The notes: generated by a model not told the origin, from the sequence alone. DNA of 64,000 nucleotides from Quercus robur (GCF_932294415.1 NC_065544.1:26015351-26079350), one strand, 5' to 3'. Positions 12,401 through 24,530 are shown, counted from the stretch's first letter. Program-made: numbers and translations.

Positions 12401-15400
12401 AGTCAATATGTATGGAAATGAGCAAAATGAAAGCCAAGTATGAGTATACTCAAGCTCAGCTGATGAATTTGGGTTTGATTGAGTTGGGCTAAAGCTCAAG
12501 TTGAGTCTGGAGATTTATGTTACATATAGATGATTTATTGAACTTGTGAGCAGTTCAAGTTTGGATCATGGGTTATCCCAACACCTTTTATTTGGAAGAA
12601 TTCAATTAAATGTTATTCTTGACTTCTTGTATACATGTCAAAAGAGTCACATCAATTTAGTAAGAATTTACTTGATGTCTCATCTGATGGCTTCCCAACA
12701 AAGATGTGGTCAGAAATAATACCGATAATCGTAGTTTGCAAAAGCACTTTCAGGATTGTTGTGACCACATTTTTTGAGCGACTAAAAGAAAACCTGCTGG
12801 AACTAAAAGTATGTTCTTGAACTGTTCTTAAGCCTTCTTGGGCCATTTTTTATTTTTCTTTTCACTGAAGAGGCTTCAGTACAAACTCTTTGTTTGGTTT
12901 CTTTATTAAATAAACAAATCTTGAACGGTTAAATTAGGATGCACACGACATTGAAACTAGGTTTAATATTGTGATGGGAAGGTAACTGGAAACCCCCTTT
13001 GAAGACTTATAAGAGGTGAGGGTAAGCTGGTTTTGTGCTGAAGCAACAATTTGGGATATTTTGGATGATGGAGAGATCTTTTGAGACCTTGCTTAGTTAA
13101 TCTCAGTTGAATTGAGTCTTACTTATTGTTTACTTTCTGTTGAATCACTTAAGTTTTACTAGAATAAGGACAAACTAGTAAATTCCATATTTTTTGAAAG
13201 GGTTGTCCTTAGCTGTGCTGAAGGCTCATGAATCATATTTTGCATTTTGAGTCCTTTTCTTAGTTGATTTAGAAGTTCTTAAGTACTTTCTTTGTGTTAT
13301 TTGTAATCTTAGTCTTTCTTTTTTGATAATTCAATGGTTACAAGTAATGAAGGGGAAATTCAAACCCTATTTCTCCTTATAAAGGAGACCAGTCAATACC
13401 AATGAGCTACTAGTTTCTTGGCTAATATTAGTAGTCTTTCGAGGAATAGATTATTTGGGAGTCCTAGTCCTTTTAGGAAAGGATATAGGAATAGCCTATA
13501 GGCTTGATTGTAGTCAATAACATTCATAGATAGATTGAGGGTGTGATTGCAGCAAATTGTGTTCTCAATTTGGAAAATAATCCTTTCCCTTGTCTTCCCT
13601 TGTGTTCTCAAATTTAAATTTTAGAGGAATAAATGGGAGATGCACTCTCTCCCTTGATGTTGAGTACAAGAAATCTTTCTTGACTTGCAATTTAGGAAGA
13701 CCATCTAGCGTTGCAATTTCTATTTTCTTTTGTATCCTCCTGGGACAGGATTGGAAGAATCTACTTAGTAATGATTTTGGGAGAACATGAATGAGTTGAT
13801 TTAAGGGTTTCCAAATGGGAAATAGAATTTTTTTGGGGAAGACCTGAATGCTCATGGTGAAATAAATATTGGGGCTTTGAGAGTTCATGGAGGCTAGGGA
13901 TTTGGAGTAAGGAGTGAAGCAAGAGATGCTATTAGATTATGCAACAACGAATGGTTTGTTATTAACGAAAACTTGTTTCAAGAAGAGGGAATCAAACTTA
14001 ACTACCTTCAAAGTGGGACATACAATAATAAAGTAGATTTCATCCTTACTCAAAAATTGGATAGTAGATGTAAAGATTGTAAGGTGATACAAGGAGACAG
14101 CATTACCACTTAAAATATGTTGGTGGTACTAAATATAATGGAAGATGGAGAAGAAGAGGTATTAGACTAAGAAACTCACAGATTAGTAGTGGGCTTTGAA
14201 AAGGGAAGAAGCAAGATGTATTTAAAGATAAATGATCAAGGAAGACAAGTAGAATTTTAGATGAAGATGTTGATAAGATGTGGAATGAAATGACCAATTG
14301 TATAGAGAGGCTAAAGACATACTTGGGAAATCTAAAGGATGTTGGTGACCGACTAAGGAGACTTGGTGGTGGTATAGGGAGGTTCAAGTAACAATTAAAT
14401 TAGAGATAGAGAGATAGAAGTCAACCTAGATGTAGAGATAATGTTGCTTTTGAAAATTATAAGCAAGGTAGCCTTAGTGTCTTATATGTTGGATCACAAC
14501 ATTGGTGAAGAGGTAAGGAGTTGGAATGTAAACTTTTCCATGGTATTGCACAATTGGGAATTGGATTCAGTGACTTCCTTCATTACCCATATTTACTCTC
14601 TGGTGCCTACCGGGGGGGTTGGGGGTGATAGAATGAGATGGTGTTTAAATGGGAATAGTACATTTGATGTTCGCTCATTCTTTCCATGGAAGAGTATATG
14701 GTGTGTCAAAACCCCAAAGAGGGATTCTTTCTTTATGTGGACAGCAGCTTGGGGCAAAATCCTTACCATTGATAATCTCTTTAAGAAGGGCTTCTTTAGT
14801 AGGTTGGTGATGCTTGTGTCGGTGTAGTAGGAAAATAGTGAGTCACTTATTGCTTTACTGTGATATTATTTATGCCTTGTGGTCTGAAGTTTTCTCTATG
14901 TTTGGAGTTCGGTGGGTAATGCCTATGACAATTTCATCCTTTTTATTTGGGGGGAGGAATTGGTTTGTAAAGCACTCCTCGGCAATTTGGCATTTAGTGC
15001 CATCTTGTTTGATTTGGTTAGTATGGAATTAGTGCAACTCTTGCAGGTTTTAGAATATTGAGAGATCCCTTAATCTGTTGAAATCCTTATTGCTTTGCAC
15101 CTTGTTCGAATGGTCTTGGGTTTGGGGTTTTACTCATTGTACCTCTGTTTTAGATTTTCACAATGCTCTTAGCTTTGCTTTGTTATTTTTTGGTCTTTTG
15201 TGTCATCATCATGAACATGAAGTGATACAGAAGATTGTCTGAAATGAGTAATCAATTGAGGATAGAAATTGTAGGTTTGTTTGAAGAATTAGGATGATTA
15301 AGGTGAAGGACACATTGTGAATGACGAAAATGGGAAAAGTCATGGGATCGGATAATCAATTAATGAATTAAGGAAGGAAGTAACATAGAGTATGACTTGG

Positions 15401-18400
15401 GATAGAATAGAATGGCTGAAAAGAATATATGTGGTCAATCCTGATTGGCCTATTCAGGATTCATAGCTGACCCTAAAATCTTTGGAACTAAATTGTTGTT
15501 ATTATTGATGTATTGTAATAAGTAAGAAGTCCTGAATAATGTATGTTTTGAAGATGTTAGCTAACTTCGTTTTGGATTCTCATGGTGCCATATTTGAGAT
15601 AAAGAGAGGGTTACCCCGCTTTATGTAACCCGTCTTTAAAGATAATTAATAACAAACAATTAATGTGTTCAGTCCTTAGTGCCCATTCTTGGAAAATTAG
15701 ATTTACCTCTCTGCTATGTGGATTGCTAGGTGTAAGTTTTTTGTTTGTTTGATGTTTTTATGGTTCTTATGTGCTTATCATTCTTTGTGATGGATTATTT
15801 TCCATGGATGAGACTCTTTAATTCACCTTTGTCAAGTGAAATACAGTATTTTACTGGATCTTAGATGGTCACCAAGTTGTACATGACTTCTGTAATTTCC
15901 ATTACTATACTATTTCATTAAGTAATAAAAGTTTTAAGTATAAAATATTTTATATGCAGAATGATTATATTATGTGTGCAAGGTATCATTGGTGTTAAAT
16001 TCTATTCTTGCTTCTAATTTATCAATTTTTTTTTTCTCTATTTTACAAGCTATAGTGTTGTTTTTAATATTTGTGTGAAGTTATTATAATTATATCCATT
16101 GCCCTTACTTACCCTTATCTAATCTTTTTGCTGATATTGAAGGGAACCTTGAGAGATCTTACAAAAGCTGGAAGGACTATTTCTTTTGACCAAAATGAAC
16201 CTGTACGTATTTTGATCTATGTTTATTATAAAAAAAAAATTTTGATCTGTGTTTACTTTCCCTATATTTCACATGGGTATCTGTGTCCAGTTGACATTGG
16301 GACATGCTTGGGTATGGTTTATGCATTACAAATAATTATAATTCTTTGAAAGCAAATGCAGATGTATGCCATGCTTGCAAACACATGTACCTGGACATCA
16401 CATACCCAAGATCTGTTCACATACCTTGAGTCGCAATGGATTGTTTGTTTAATGAAAATTTTTGTTCTTTGCCATATCAGTTTATATGGACCTGATCTCA
16501 ACTGGATTCTTGTATTTATAGGGTTCATTTCTGATGATAATATCTTAACTAATATATTATGTATGGAATCTCATTTCTGATGAATCCATGTTACCACAGG
16601 AAACTCCAGCTGATATTAAGCCTTCAACCATGGAACCTGAGAATTCCTATGCCAATCAGGATGAGCAGGTATAGATTCTTAGGATTAATTGTTAATCAGT
16701 GATGCATATGAGCAAAGCAAATTAATCTTCAGTGTGTATCTGTGTGCATTTCAGTTTAATTCTTAAATTTGGTAGAGTCTTGATTTCCTGTTACCCATTG
16801 TTAGCTCTGTTTACTAGTTCTTTATTTGATTGGTCTCACGTTTGGGGCTTTACTAGTAGTTTTTTTTAATAAGTAACTTTACTAGTAGCAATTGTTTCTG
16901 GAGTTTATGGAGTCACTGTCTTTCTGTACATAATACTGCTCATCTCTAATTTTTTGGACTTCTTTATTTCAATTGTAAATGAATTAGTCACTTATCAAAA
17001 AAAAAAAAAAATTGTACATGAATTAGTCATTATGCAATAAAATACTTCCTTATTTTTTAAAGAATGGTTTCTTGTTATACAAACTCATCTCTATCTTTCT
17101 GGGCTTGCCAAATAATAAATCAAATTAAGTTGTTTAAGATGTGATGTCAAATAAAAACTTTAATAGGAAAATTTCTTTCCAAGATAGTGTATTTGTTGAT
17201 ATGTTTTCAAGAGTGATTCCGCATAAAACATACTTTACTATATAAAAAAAAAAAAGCAGTCTAAACCATGGTTTCAAAATATTAATGCTCTACGGGGTCC
17301 TTCTCACCGGACTGTCCTGTGTTGGCTGCTCAGGGAAGCCCAGATGACAATAAGCCTGTACTTTTGGATCCTGAAAATCCTTCTATGAGGTTGGGTGAGC
17401 AGGTATAATGTGTAGTTGGAGCTGGAACAAATAGTGCATCAGTTACAGATGATCCAATGTCTGATCCTATTTCATGGACAGTATCTTCAAATCTTTCTGT
17501 GTTTTTGCATTTTTGGTTTTGAATGATTAGTTTACTTGACTTCACAAGAGATTTTAAAGACAAAATAAGGATTAGACAATGTAGGCAGTTTTTGGAGCAT
17601 TGCAGCAAGTGTTTTCAATTGGAACCTCGAGTCCTAACCGAACAAGAAGCTTTATGGTTAACATCTAGGGAAATAAAGGAAGAAAAAAAATGAAAGAAAA
17701 CAAACTATTACAGTATATTTAAGTAATCTGAATAAGGAGAAACAAATGAGAAGCGTTTGAGGGATAAGATATTTTATATTGAGCCTTGGTTTTTATTAGT
17801 CATATACCACTAAAAACTCTCTTACCTATTTGGTTCTAAGTTATAGTATTTACCAATGCCTTTGAGTAGAAAAAAGGTATAAGAGTGTTCATATGCTTGG
17901 CTAGTAAAGTTTGTGTTGTCATACAAGTGTTGTGTGTGTGTTGCTTTTTTGTGGGAGGGGGGGGGGGTGGTGGAGATTAGGTTCAAGTTGCACTTGGTTT
18001 AAGTGTCTATTAATGTAGCACCACTTAAGTTTGGATTTAATAAGGGTTTTTTTTTTTGACACCATTTTGATTACATGTTATTTTTGTTCTAAATGCGAAC
18101 GTCAAATTTTATATCAATAAGATGTTATTTAATATCCTATTATCCTATTCATTATTTTAGAGTACAAAAAACTTGAACTCTAATATTTTATAGATGAGAT
18201 AGTTATCGATTTATAATTATCTTGATATTTTGCAAACCTTGATTTTATTAAAAAAAAAAAGGACAATTGAATACAATGATAGCTTTGTCAAAACATCATT
18301 TGGTTAGGGTTACACAAGGTGTATATATATGTGTGTGTTTTGTGTATAAAATTGGTGATAGATCACAAGCGTGCTCTTCATTGAAGTAAATCACGCATTT

Positions 18401-20726
18401 TTCAAATATAATTTATAATAACTGCTAGAGGTTCGTAGCGCATGAAAAAAAAAGAGGTTAATAAACTCAAAAATACTAATTTTCTTTTTTGCATATCTCT
18501 AATGGATGGTTTAAATGCACAAAGTTTGTAAGTTCAAATTACCGAATCTATTTCAATCTCATATATTTCTATTTAGGAAATTAGAAAACAATTATCAATG
18601 GAGAATACGATAATAATATAAAGTTTAAACATAACATTTTCTATAATTCTTATGTGCTTTATATAAATACATAATTGTGATAGTTATGATCATAATGATG
18701 TATATGGCAAAGATAAAAAAGCACAAGAATCATAAATTATCCTTATTTGTGTCTTTTGATATGTGAAAAAAGATTTGTTGTGTAGTGCCTCAAGAATATT
18801 ATTTATTTCATAGATCAATTACTCATGTCATCCTTCAAGATCAAACGGTTATTTTGAATGATTCATATATCTTTTTGTGTGCTTTGTGGTCTTTCAAAAA
18901 GCATTAGAAAAGTGCGTGCCTCGCTAAATAAGATTTGCTTTGGCCATGCAAAGTGTTTAAACTTTGGAACTTGGAGCTTTGAGTTTTAAGCACACTTTTA
19001 ACAAAATAGGATAGGTGTGATCAAATGTGACCAAGAGGGTTATTAAGCTGGATAGATATGGCATTTTGTTTTGTGCACATATGAGTGGTTGTTATTATCA
19101 TTTACAACCTAACTGGGGAATTTTGCTAACGACCACCACCACTTTTATTATTATTACCATTTCAGCTTGTGGTTTTGATGCCTATGTTCCTTTGTAATTT
19201 CATGATCATGTTACTGTATTACTAAATTAGAGAGCCAGTTATAATTAATTGTTACCTAAAAGTTGCCATTTTTGAACTACCAAGTAAACAAAAAAAAAAA
19301 AAAAAAGACAATTTGAAGGCGACTGCTTATGTGTCTGTATTTGGTTATAAGTCAAAAATTTATTTTAATTTAAAAAAAGTTGAAAAAAAATTTTATGCAG
19401 GATTTCCTGGACGTTGCTGAAGCTGTTACCGAACATCTGTCCATCCAATTGGATAATCCATCCATTGGCCTTGATGAGCAGGTATTTCTCTCTATTAATA
19501 AAGCAATTTGAAATGATAATAGGTTCAGGACAGATTATATTCTTGGCCTCTATATCTTTGACTATTCCTCCAGTTGTCATCATCTTTGGTGGATTCCTTT
19601 GCTTTCAAACAAATTCTTTATGTAATGTCTGTACACATGTATCTGACAATTTGTGCAAAATTTGATGAAGCTTTATTGCTTGCATTCCATTAGCTAATAT
19701 TGGTATCTCTAAATTAAGGTTCTGTGAGAGATCTGGATACAGTCCTATCCTTCAACACCTTTGACATAAAGTGGCACTCTAATGGCTAGTTTGGATGGAG
19801 GGGGAGTAGAGTAGCATTGGCCAAAACCTATGAGGGGAAGAGCGGGGGAGTAGAGAGTAGAGTTGGCCAGCCTAATTTTTGGCCAACTCTACTCTCTACT
19901 CCTGCTCTCTCCCCCTCCATCCAAACTGGCCTAAATGATTACAACTGCTTACTTGTGCCACAGATCTGAGACTTTTCCCCTTTGCACCAAACAATAACCC
20001 CCTTTTGTTGCATGCAACTTATGTTTCATATAATTTAATTTAAGAATTAATTAAAAAAAAAACTATGTACAGTTTAAATATATACTTCAGCATTACACTA
20101 AATTATATTAGATGCTATTTTATCTCTTAGATCACTGTTTTGATGTTGGATTTCCATTATTATTGATGGGTTAGATGTGAACTTAAGGACCATCTTCACT
20201 CTGCCTATTCCTTATTTCTTGATCCAAGGCCTAGAGTTATCTTTCGGTGTTAAATTCCCCTAATATTCCACAATAGGATCATATTATCAATTTATATGTG
20301 TACGTATATCAATGATAAAAATTAGAATATAAATTATCAAAGCATGAAAGACTTAAATCAACCAATGTGACTTTCTTCCCTTTCTCATCTTTTTGGCCAT
20401 CTGAAGAAATTTATTCAACTTTCTTGAAGGGATCCCAGTGTCATCATGGTATTATACCTTTGGAAGTTGCAACTTAATATTATATGGTTCTTACAGGAAA
20501 CTCTTGATGAACTTGCAAATGCTTCTGGGACGGAATTTGAGATTCCTGAGAATTTTGATGATCAGGTATTGGTTTCTACTGCCTTGATGTTAGATTTTAA
20601 GCAACACCACATGCCCCAGCTGAGTAAAAAAAGCTTTTGTTAATTACTTCCTTAACATTCATGAATACCTACTTACAGGTTGACATCGATGATTCCAGCA
20701 TGGTGACTGACTGGCCAAGGAGTTGA
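9428..20726 (+). CDS. GATA24-like: TIFY-CCT-GATA transcription factor, GATA24/28 (ZML) type
   Basis: A predicted nuclear regulator that binds GATA-type DNA. Eleven exons: 9428-9745, 10893-10979, 11072-11205, 11592-11693, 11828-11942, 16143-16202, 16600-16668, 17334-17402, 19401-19481, 20497-20565, 20679-20726. All ten introns are GT-AG; exons total 1152 nt, giving 383 codons plus TGA without a break. The N terminus is acidic and Gly/Ala-rich. A TIFY domain spans about 88-120 ([13 protein letters not shown]..., [10 protein letters not shown]), split by intron 1. A basic CCT domain lies at about 148-190. The zinc finger is Cys218-X2-Cys221-X20-Cys242-X2-Cys245, the 20-residue loop typical of the TIFY-containing GATA class. 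G-T-L-R-D-L-T-K follows. The acidic tail is built from phase-0 exons of 69-81 nt ending DEQ, GEQ, DEQ and DDQ. Arabidopsis ZML1/ZML2 are the closest named relatives by domain order. In-frame ATG at 9428 is the first that opens the whole frame. Confidence 0.93.
11978..12085 (+). mobile_element. tRNA-derived SINE relic in GATA intron 5
   Basis: An A-box-like 'ctctagttcaaatggca' (11984-12000) and a B-box-like 'acttgggtccaagact' (12037-12052) are about 40 bp apart, as in tRNA-derived SINEs. The body between them is 'cctccactcataagagcaag' and an A-rich end follows at 12075-12083. No transposition frame is expected. Target duplications were not clear. Confidence 0.45.
12090..13870 (+). other. GATA intron 5, first part
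   Basis: Intronic DNA without supported coding frames. A stretch at 13430-13570 ('gggagtcctagtccttttagg...') has the look of LTR-derived DNA, but no ends could be fixed. Confidence 0.45.
13875..15235 (+). mobile_element. LINE (L1-type) relic inside GATA intron 5
   Basis: Two LINE segments lie in the intron in the host gene's orientation. At 13880-14115 a broken frame resembles the C-terminal part of the LINE endonuclease domain (reads ...[13 protein letters not shown]...[13 protein letters not shown]). After a degenerate stretch, 14441-15060 reads a zinc-binding RVT (zf-RVT) segment: [23 protein letters not shown], then a Cys-rich [15 protein letters not shown] stretch. The reverse transcriptase core between them is missing. 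Stops and frameshifts show it is dead. Related 3' ends occur at 21655, 28640 and 42965. Confidence 0.7.
15236..16142 (+). other. GATA intron 5, last part
   Basis: No gene or recognised repeat. The intron ends with 'ctgatattgaag' just before exon 6. Confidence 0.5.
17403..19400 (+). other. GATA intron 8
   Basis: A 2-kb AT-rich intron between exons 8 and 9. Short runs of G (17957-17967), T and A occur. I saw no transposon ends or coding similarity. Confidence 0.5.
19784..19932. mobile_element. 150-bp foldback MITE in GATA intron 9
   Basis: Nearly the whole element is one inverted repeat. The left arm begins 'ggctagtttggatggagg' and continues 'gggagtagagtag'; the right arm ends 'ccccctccatccaaactggcc'. 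It matches the TTTGGATGGA class of hAT-like MITEs. A clear 8-bp duplication was not identified (flanks 'ctctaatg' and 'taaatgat'). Confidence 0.7.
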
Positions 20727-21650
20727 AGAAAATGCCATGTGCCCATAATATGATCTCTAGTAAGTGCATATGGTCTGTTCTTGACCGGGTTGCTGGTGCA
20801 TTGCTTTTTTCAACTAACATTAGATATCCCAGATATGTTTTTATGTTCATAGACAGATTTCCCTTGTGGATGCGAGTTGTACAACACAGATTTTACTTGT
20901 GAGTCGCTGTACATCATATTGAAATCATATAATGTGAATAAGCTGTTCCTTTTTCCTTCTCTTTTGCCACTCTCGTTTGATGGAACTCTAGATATCTTTG
21001 GCTCTGTTATTTGTCAAGATTTTTGTTAATTTATATTTATATTTATTTTTATTTTCTGAATGGTCAATATGATATTTATTTTTTGAAGTATTGTCAATAT
21101 GTCTTTGGTTGAACTGTAAAGAAAATGTGCTTCTAGCTTTCTGCCTACCTTCTAATTTAGCTGGCGCAAATGATGAGTAAAATAGCTGGTCTAATGGGCT
21201 TTTGGCTTTCCTACTACGTTCACATGAAGCAGCCGAATGGGTCAACTTTAATTTGTAGTCATCCTTTGATAATTAAAGTTTCAACTTGTATTCTTCCAGG
21301 AGGTAGCTCAGTTATCAGTGCTGTTTGTAGTCATCCTAAACACATGCAAACACAAAATAGCATACATGCAAACACTGTCCTATTGCTAGAGTTGGTGATG
21401 AATCTCACACTAACTTCAAGGTAACCTTCCCAACCTAAGGCCGTGTAAAAACAAACCAATAAGTTTGTGCCTGGATTTTTATTTTTTATATTTATTTTTT
21501 TATTTTAAGGCTTGTTAGCTTATTCGCTCATGTATAGTTTTTTAAAACCTCATTTTTGAAGGTATAATTATACTTTTGCCAGTTTGGTGGGTGATTTTTA
21601 AAAGGTGTTTCTAACACTTACAAACAAAATCCTATGGAATTCACTAAAAA
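20727..21650 (+). other. GATA 3' UTR and downstream spacer
   Basis: The 3' UTR begins at 20727. A possible near-upstream polyadenylation element, 'aatgtgaataag', lies around 20932-20943 and a T-rich stretch follows. No other gene is seen before the LINE fragment at 21655. Confidence 0.45.
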
Positions 21651-21654
21651 AACT

Positions 21655-22370
21655 TGGTTAGGAGCTGGAATGTAAACTTTTACAGGGTGTTTCTTGATTG
21701 GGAAATGGATTCAGTTACTTCCTTGTCTAAGGTGGAGGGGGGATAGGATGAGATGGTGTTTAAATGGGGACGGTTACATTGATGTTCACTCTTTCTACAA
21801 GGCTATTCGAGGTACAGATGGTAATCCTTTCCCTAGGAAGAGTATATAATGTGTTAAGGCTCCAAAGAGGGCTTCTTTCTTTATGTGGACAAATTCATTA
21901 CTATTGATAATCTCATTAAGAAGACCTTATCTTTAGTAGGTTGGTGTTGCTTGTGCTGGTGTAGTGGGGAAACTGTGAGTCGCTTTGTGATGTTATTTAT
22001 GCCTTGTGGTGTGAAGTTTTCTCTATGTTTGGATTTTAGTGGGTAATGCCTATGACAGTTTCATCCTTTGTATTTGGGCGGAGGAATTGGTTTGGAAAGC
22101 ACTCAGGAAATTGGAATCTAGTGCTGTCTTGTTTGATTCAGTTACTATGGAAGAGGCGTAACCCTCGTGCGTTTCAAAATATTGAGAGGTCCCTTGATTA
22201 GATGAAATTGCATTGCTTTACACGTTGTTTGAATGGTCAAAGGGTTTGGGGATTTTCTCATTGTACCTCTGTTTTTGAGAGTTAAAACTCCCTTACCTTT
22301 TCTTTGAAATTTTTTGGACTCTGTTCATTTGAACTTTTAAGTGTTTTTATTTACAATAAATCTATTCTAC
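21655..22370 (+). mobile_element. LINE 3'-end fragment (zf-RVT)
   Basis: Homologous to the LINE at 14441-15200: shared segments include 'aatgtaaacttttacagggt', 'agatggtgtttaaatggg' and the region coding V-K-A-P-K-R-A-S-F-F-M-W-T. Frameshifts and stops occur throughout. Its last 400 bp are shared with the fragments at 28640 and 42965, where they mark the 3' side of each GT47 block. Confidence 0.65.
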
Positions 22371-22704
22371 TAACTTTAAAAAAAGAAAAAGAAAAAGGTT
22401 TGGCCCATTGTTTTTGAAAACTCATCTCAAAAACCATGTACCAAAAACAGTGTAGATGAGTTTTTAGAGAACACCTTTCATTATCAATGTTTTCATCCTC
22501 CAAATAAGGGTGTGGAAAACTTGTAATAAAAACCCCAAAATAGAAACGTATTGCCAGACAAGTTTTTAGGGGGAAAACAAACAATTTTGAAACTAAATTC
22601 TCAAAGCACAGTTTTTCAGTGTTTTTTTTAGAACACTAGCTAAAATTTGCTACCAAATAGCACATTTGGCAAATAAATAAATAAGTTATTCAGCATAAAA
22701 TTAA

Positions 22705-23848
22705 GGAATAATTACAGCAAACCCACCTGAGGTTTGGCCCGTTTACACTTTACCTACCCGTGGTTTAAAACTTATCACTTTGCCCACCTGAGGTGCCTTC
22801 CGTTAGAGATCTGTTACCCACCTCTCCCTTTGCCGTTAGAAAAACACATTTTTAGAGAAAAACAAACATAACAAAGATCAAAAAGTTAGGGTTTTTTATT
22901 ACTTAAGAACTTCGTCCATTTATGGTTGCTGCCCTCTTTTTCTTCGAGCAAAATCATCAGAGAATTCAAAGCCTTCTTCGTTCGACGAACCTGTCCATCT
23001 CCAATTGGCCTCTGCTCCAATGCGGCCACAGCAATCTCAGCCAGCTTCTGGTAATTCCTCACGGTCTCGACAGCATGAGACATAGCATTACAAACATCGA
23101 GAGCTTTCACCACTCAATCATGGAACTCAGGGACGAGTTTATCAAGTGGAGGCTTCGAAATCTGAGAAGGGTCCCGACCCAATAACAAAATGGCCTTGTA
23201 CTTAGCCTCGCAGCACATAAACACATCGAGGAGTTTGCGTAGCCACGAGATGGATAGGAGCCCATCGCCTAAAGTGTCCTCGGATTGAGACAACAGATCG
23301 GCGAACCTATCCGCCACATGTTTCTGAAAAAGCTCGAGGTCCTCCAACTCTTGTTCATGGTTACCATCCATCGAAACCACTTGGTTTCAACGGATACTGA
23401 TTCGATTCAGAAATGAACCTTGATTATCTGTTGCAGGCATTGCTGATGGAAAATAAAAATTTTGGATGAAGAAAGTGACAGAGTGGAATAATAAAATCGT
23501 TTTCTTTGGCTTAAAAGTGAGAGAGGAAGAGAGAAAAGAGGAACTGAGAGAAGGCAAAAAATCTGAAACGGAGATTGGGGAAGAACAAGTCAGAGAGAGG
23601 GTTTAAGTTATGCAGTTTTAAGGCGAAGTTCTTAAGCAAAAAAAAAACCCTAACTTTTTGATCTTTGTTATGTTTGTTTTTCTCTAAAAATGTGTTTTTT
23701 TAACGGCAAAGGGAGAGGTGGGTAACAGATTTCTAACGGAAGGCACCTCAGGTGAGCAACCTCAGGTGGGCAAAGTGATAAGTTTTAAACCACGGGTAGG
23801 TAAAGTGTAAACGGGCCAAATCTTAGGTGGGTTTGCTGTAATTATCCC
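22705..23848 (-). mobile_element. Pack-MULE carrying a ROH1/BYPASS1-like gene fragment
   Basis: A 1144-bp non-autonomous Mutator-like element. Terminal inverted repeats of about 210 bp (22705-22914) and 225 bp (23624-23848) start GGAATAATTACAGCAAACCC on the left and GGGATAATTACAGCAAACCC when the right end is read inward. A perfect 9-bp target duplication, TAAAATTAA, flanks it (22696-22704 and 23849-23857). The right TIR is longer through a small internal duplication of 'cctcaggtg'. Between the TIRs lies host-gene-derived coding DNA and leader on the minus strand. Blocks B and C keep the unoccupied site (29440-29448 and 43740-43748), so insertion came after block A separated from them. No transposase is encoded. 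Confidence 0.92.
22886..23440 (-). pseudogene. Captured N-terminal fragment of a ROH1/BYPASS1-like (DUF793) gene
   Basis: Read on the minus strand from ATG at 23440-23438, one frame runs 184 codons to 22888 apart from two stops at 23389-23387 and 23116-23114. Its character is that of the plant ROH1/BPS1-like DUF793 family: the HEQELEDLELFQKHVADRF segment, SISWLRKLLDVFM, PPLDKLVPEF, and VKALDVCNA. Full-length relatives are about twice as long, so only the N-terminal half was captured. The frame ends inside the left inverted repeat. Both stops are TGA at a place where family context suggests CGA (Arg), consistent with methylated-CpG decay. A leader of about 180 bp at 23441-23623 is probably also host-derived. 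Translation of an intact product is not expected. Confidence 0.8.
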
Positions 23849-24182
23849 TAAAATTAATCCAAAATCAAACTTAGAAATAAATATTTGCCAATAAAAGTTG
23901 CCCTCCCGAACACCAAGAATGCCCCTAATGTCAATGCTCTGACTCCGACGAGTGCATTGGGGAAAAACAATTTTGAACTCCGAGACTAGTTTTTTGTCAA
24001 GACATCTCACATAAATGACCTAAAACGTCCTAAATTGCCACATTATTCTAAGAATAGTACAAATTGAAAGAACTAGATTGTTCGCAAAATAAAAGATGAG
24101 AAAAAGGATTCGATTGAGAAGCTTTAAACTTTAAAGGGCTTCCCGGTTCCTTGTTGCTATAACATTGGCTCGATATGCTATT

Positions 24183-24530
24183 AGGGGAGATTGTCATATG
24201 GTTTTGCTTGAGGAAATACCACTCAAATCAAACTGCCTATTTTCTCTCTATATATATAAGGTCACCAAACACATTATTGCAAACATTCTATTCTGGTTGA
24301 GATACTCATTTGATAGCAGTAAGGCTCCATTTTTGTTTTTGTTCAATAATTCGACTTTGTAATAGATACAATGGCAAACATTGTTATCAAATAATAGTCA
24401 GACCAAACACATTTTGTCGCATTACTATGGATCACTATTTTAACAAACATTGTCATCAAATAATAGTTCAAATTTCAAAAGGCACAATCTATAGTTCACA
24501 AGGAACATGCAATCAGGTAATAGTACAACT
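24183..24530. other. Block A-specific insertion of about 350 bp
   Basis: Blocks B and C run directly from 'aatatgctatta' to 'catgactcc' (29735-29752; 44035-44052); block A carries about 350 extra bases. The segment contains three copies of a motif like 'aacattgttatcaaataatagt' (24373-24395, 24447-24467, weaker at 24510). No terminal repeats or coding frame were recognised. Confidence 0.5.

Noticed and set aside
13565-13888. 107-residue minus-strand frame in GATA intron 5
   Set aside because: No domain similarity recognised and adjacent LINE fragments suggest decayed repeat DNA.
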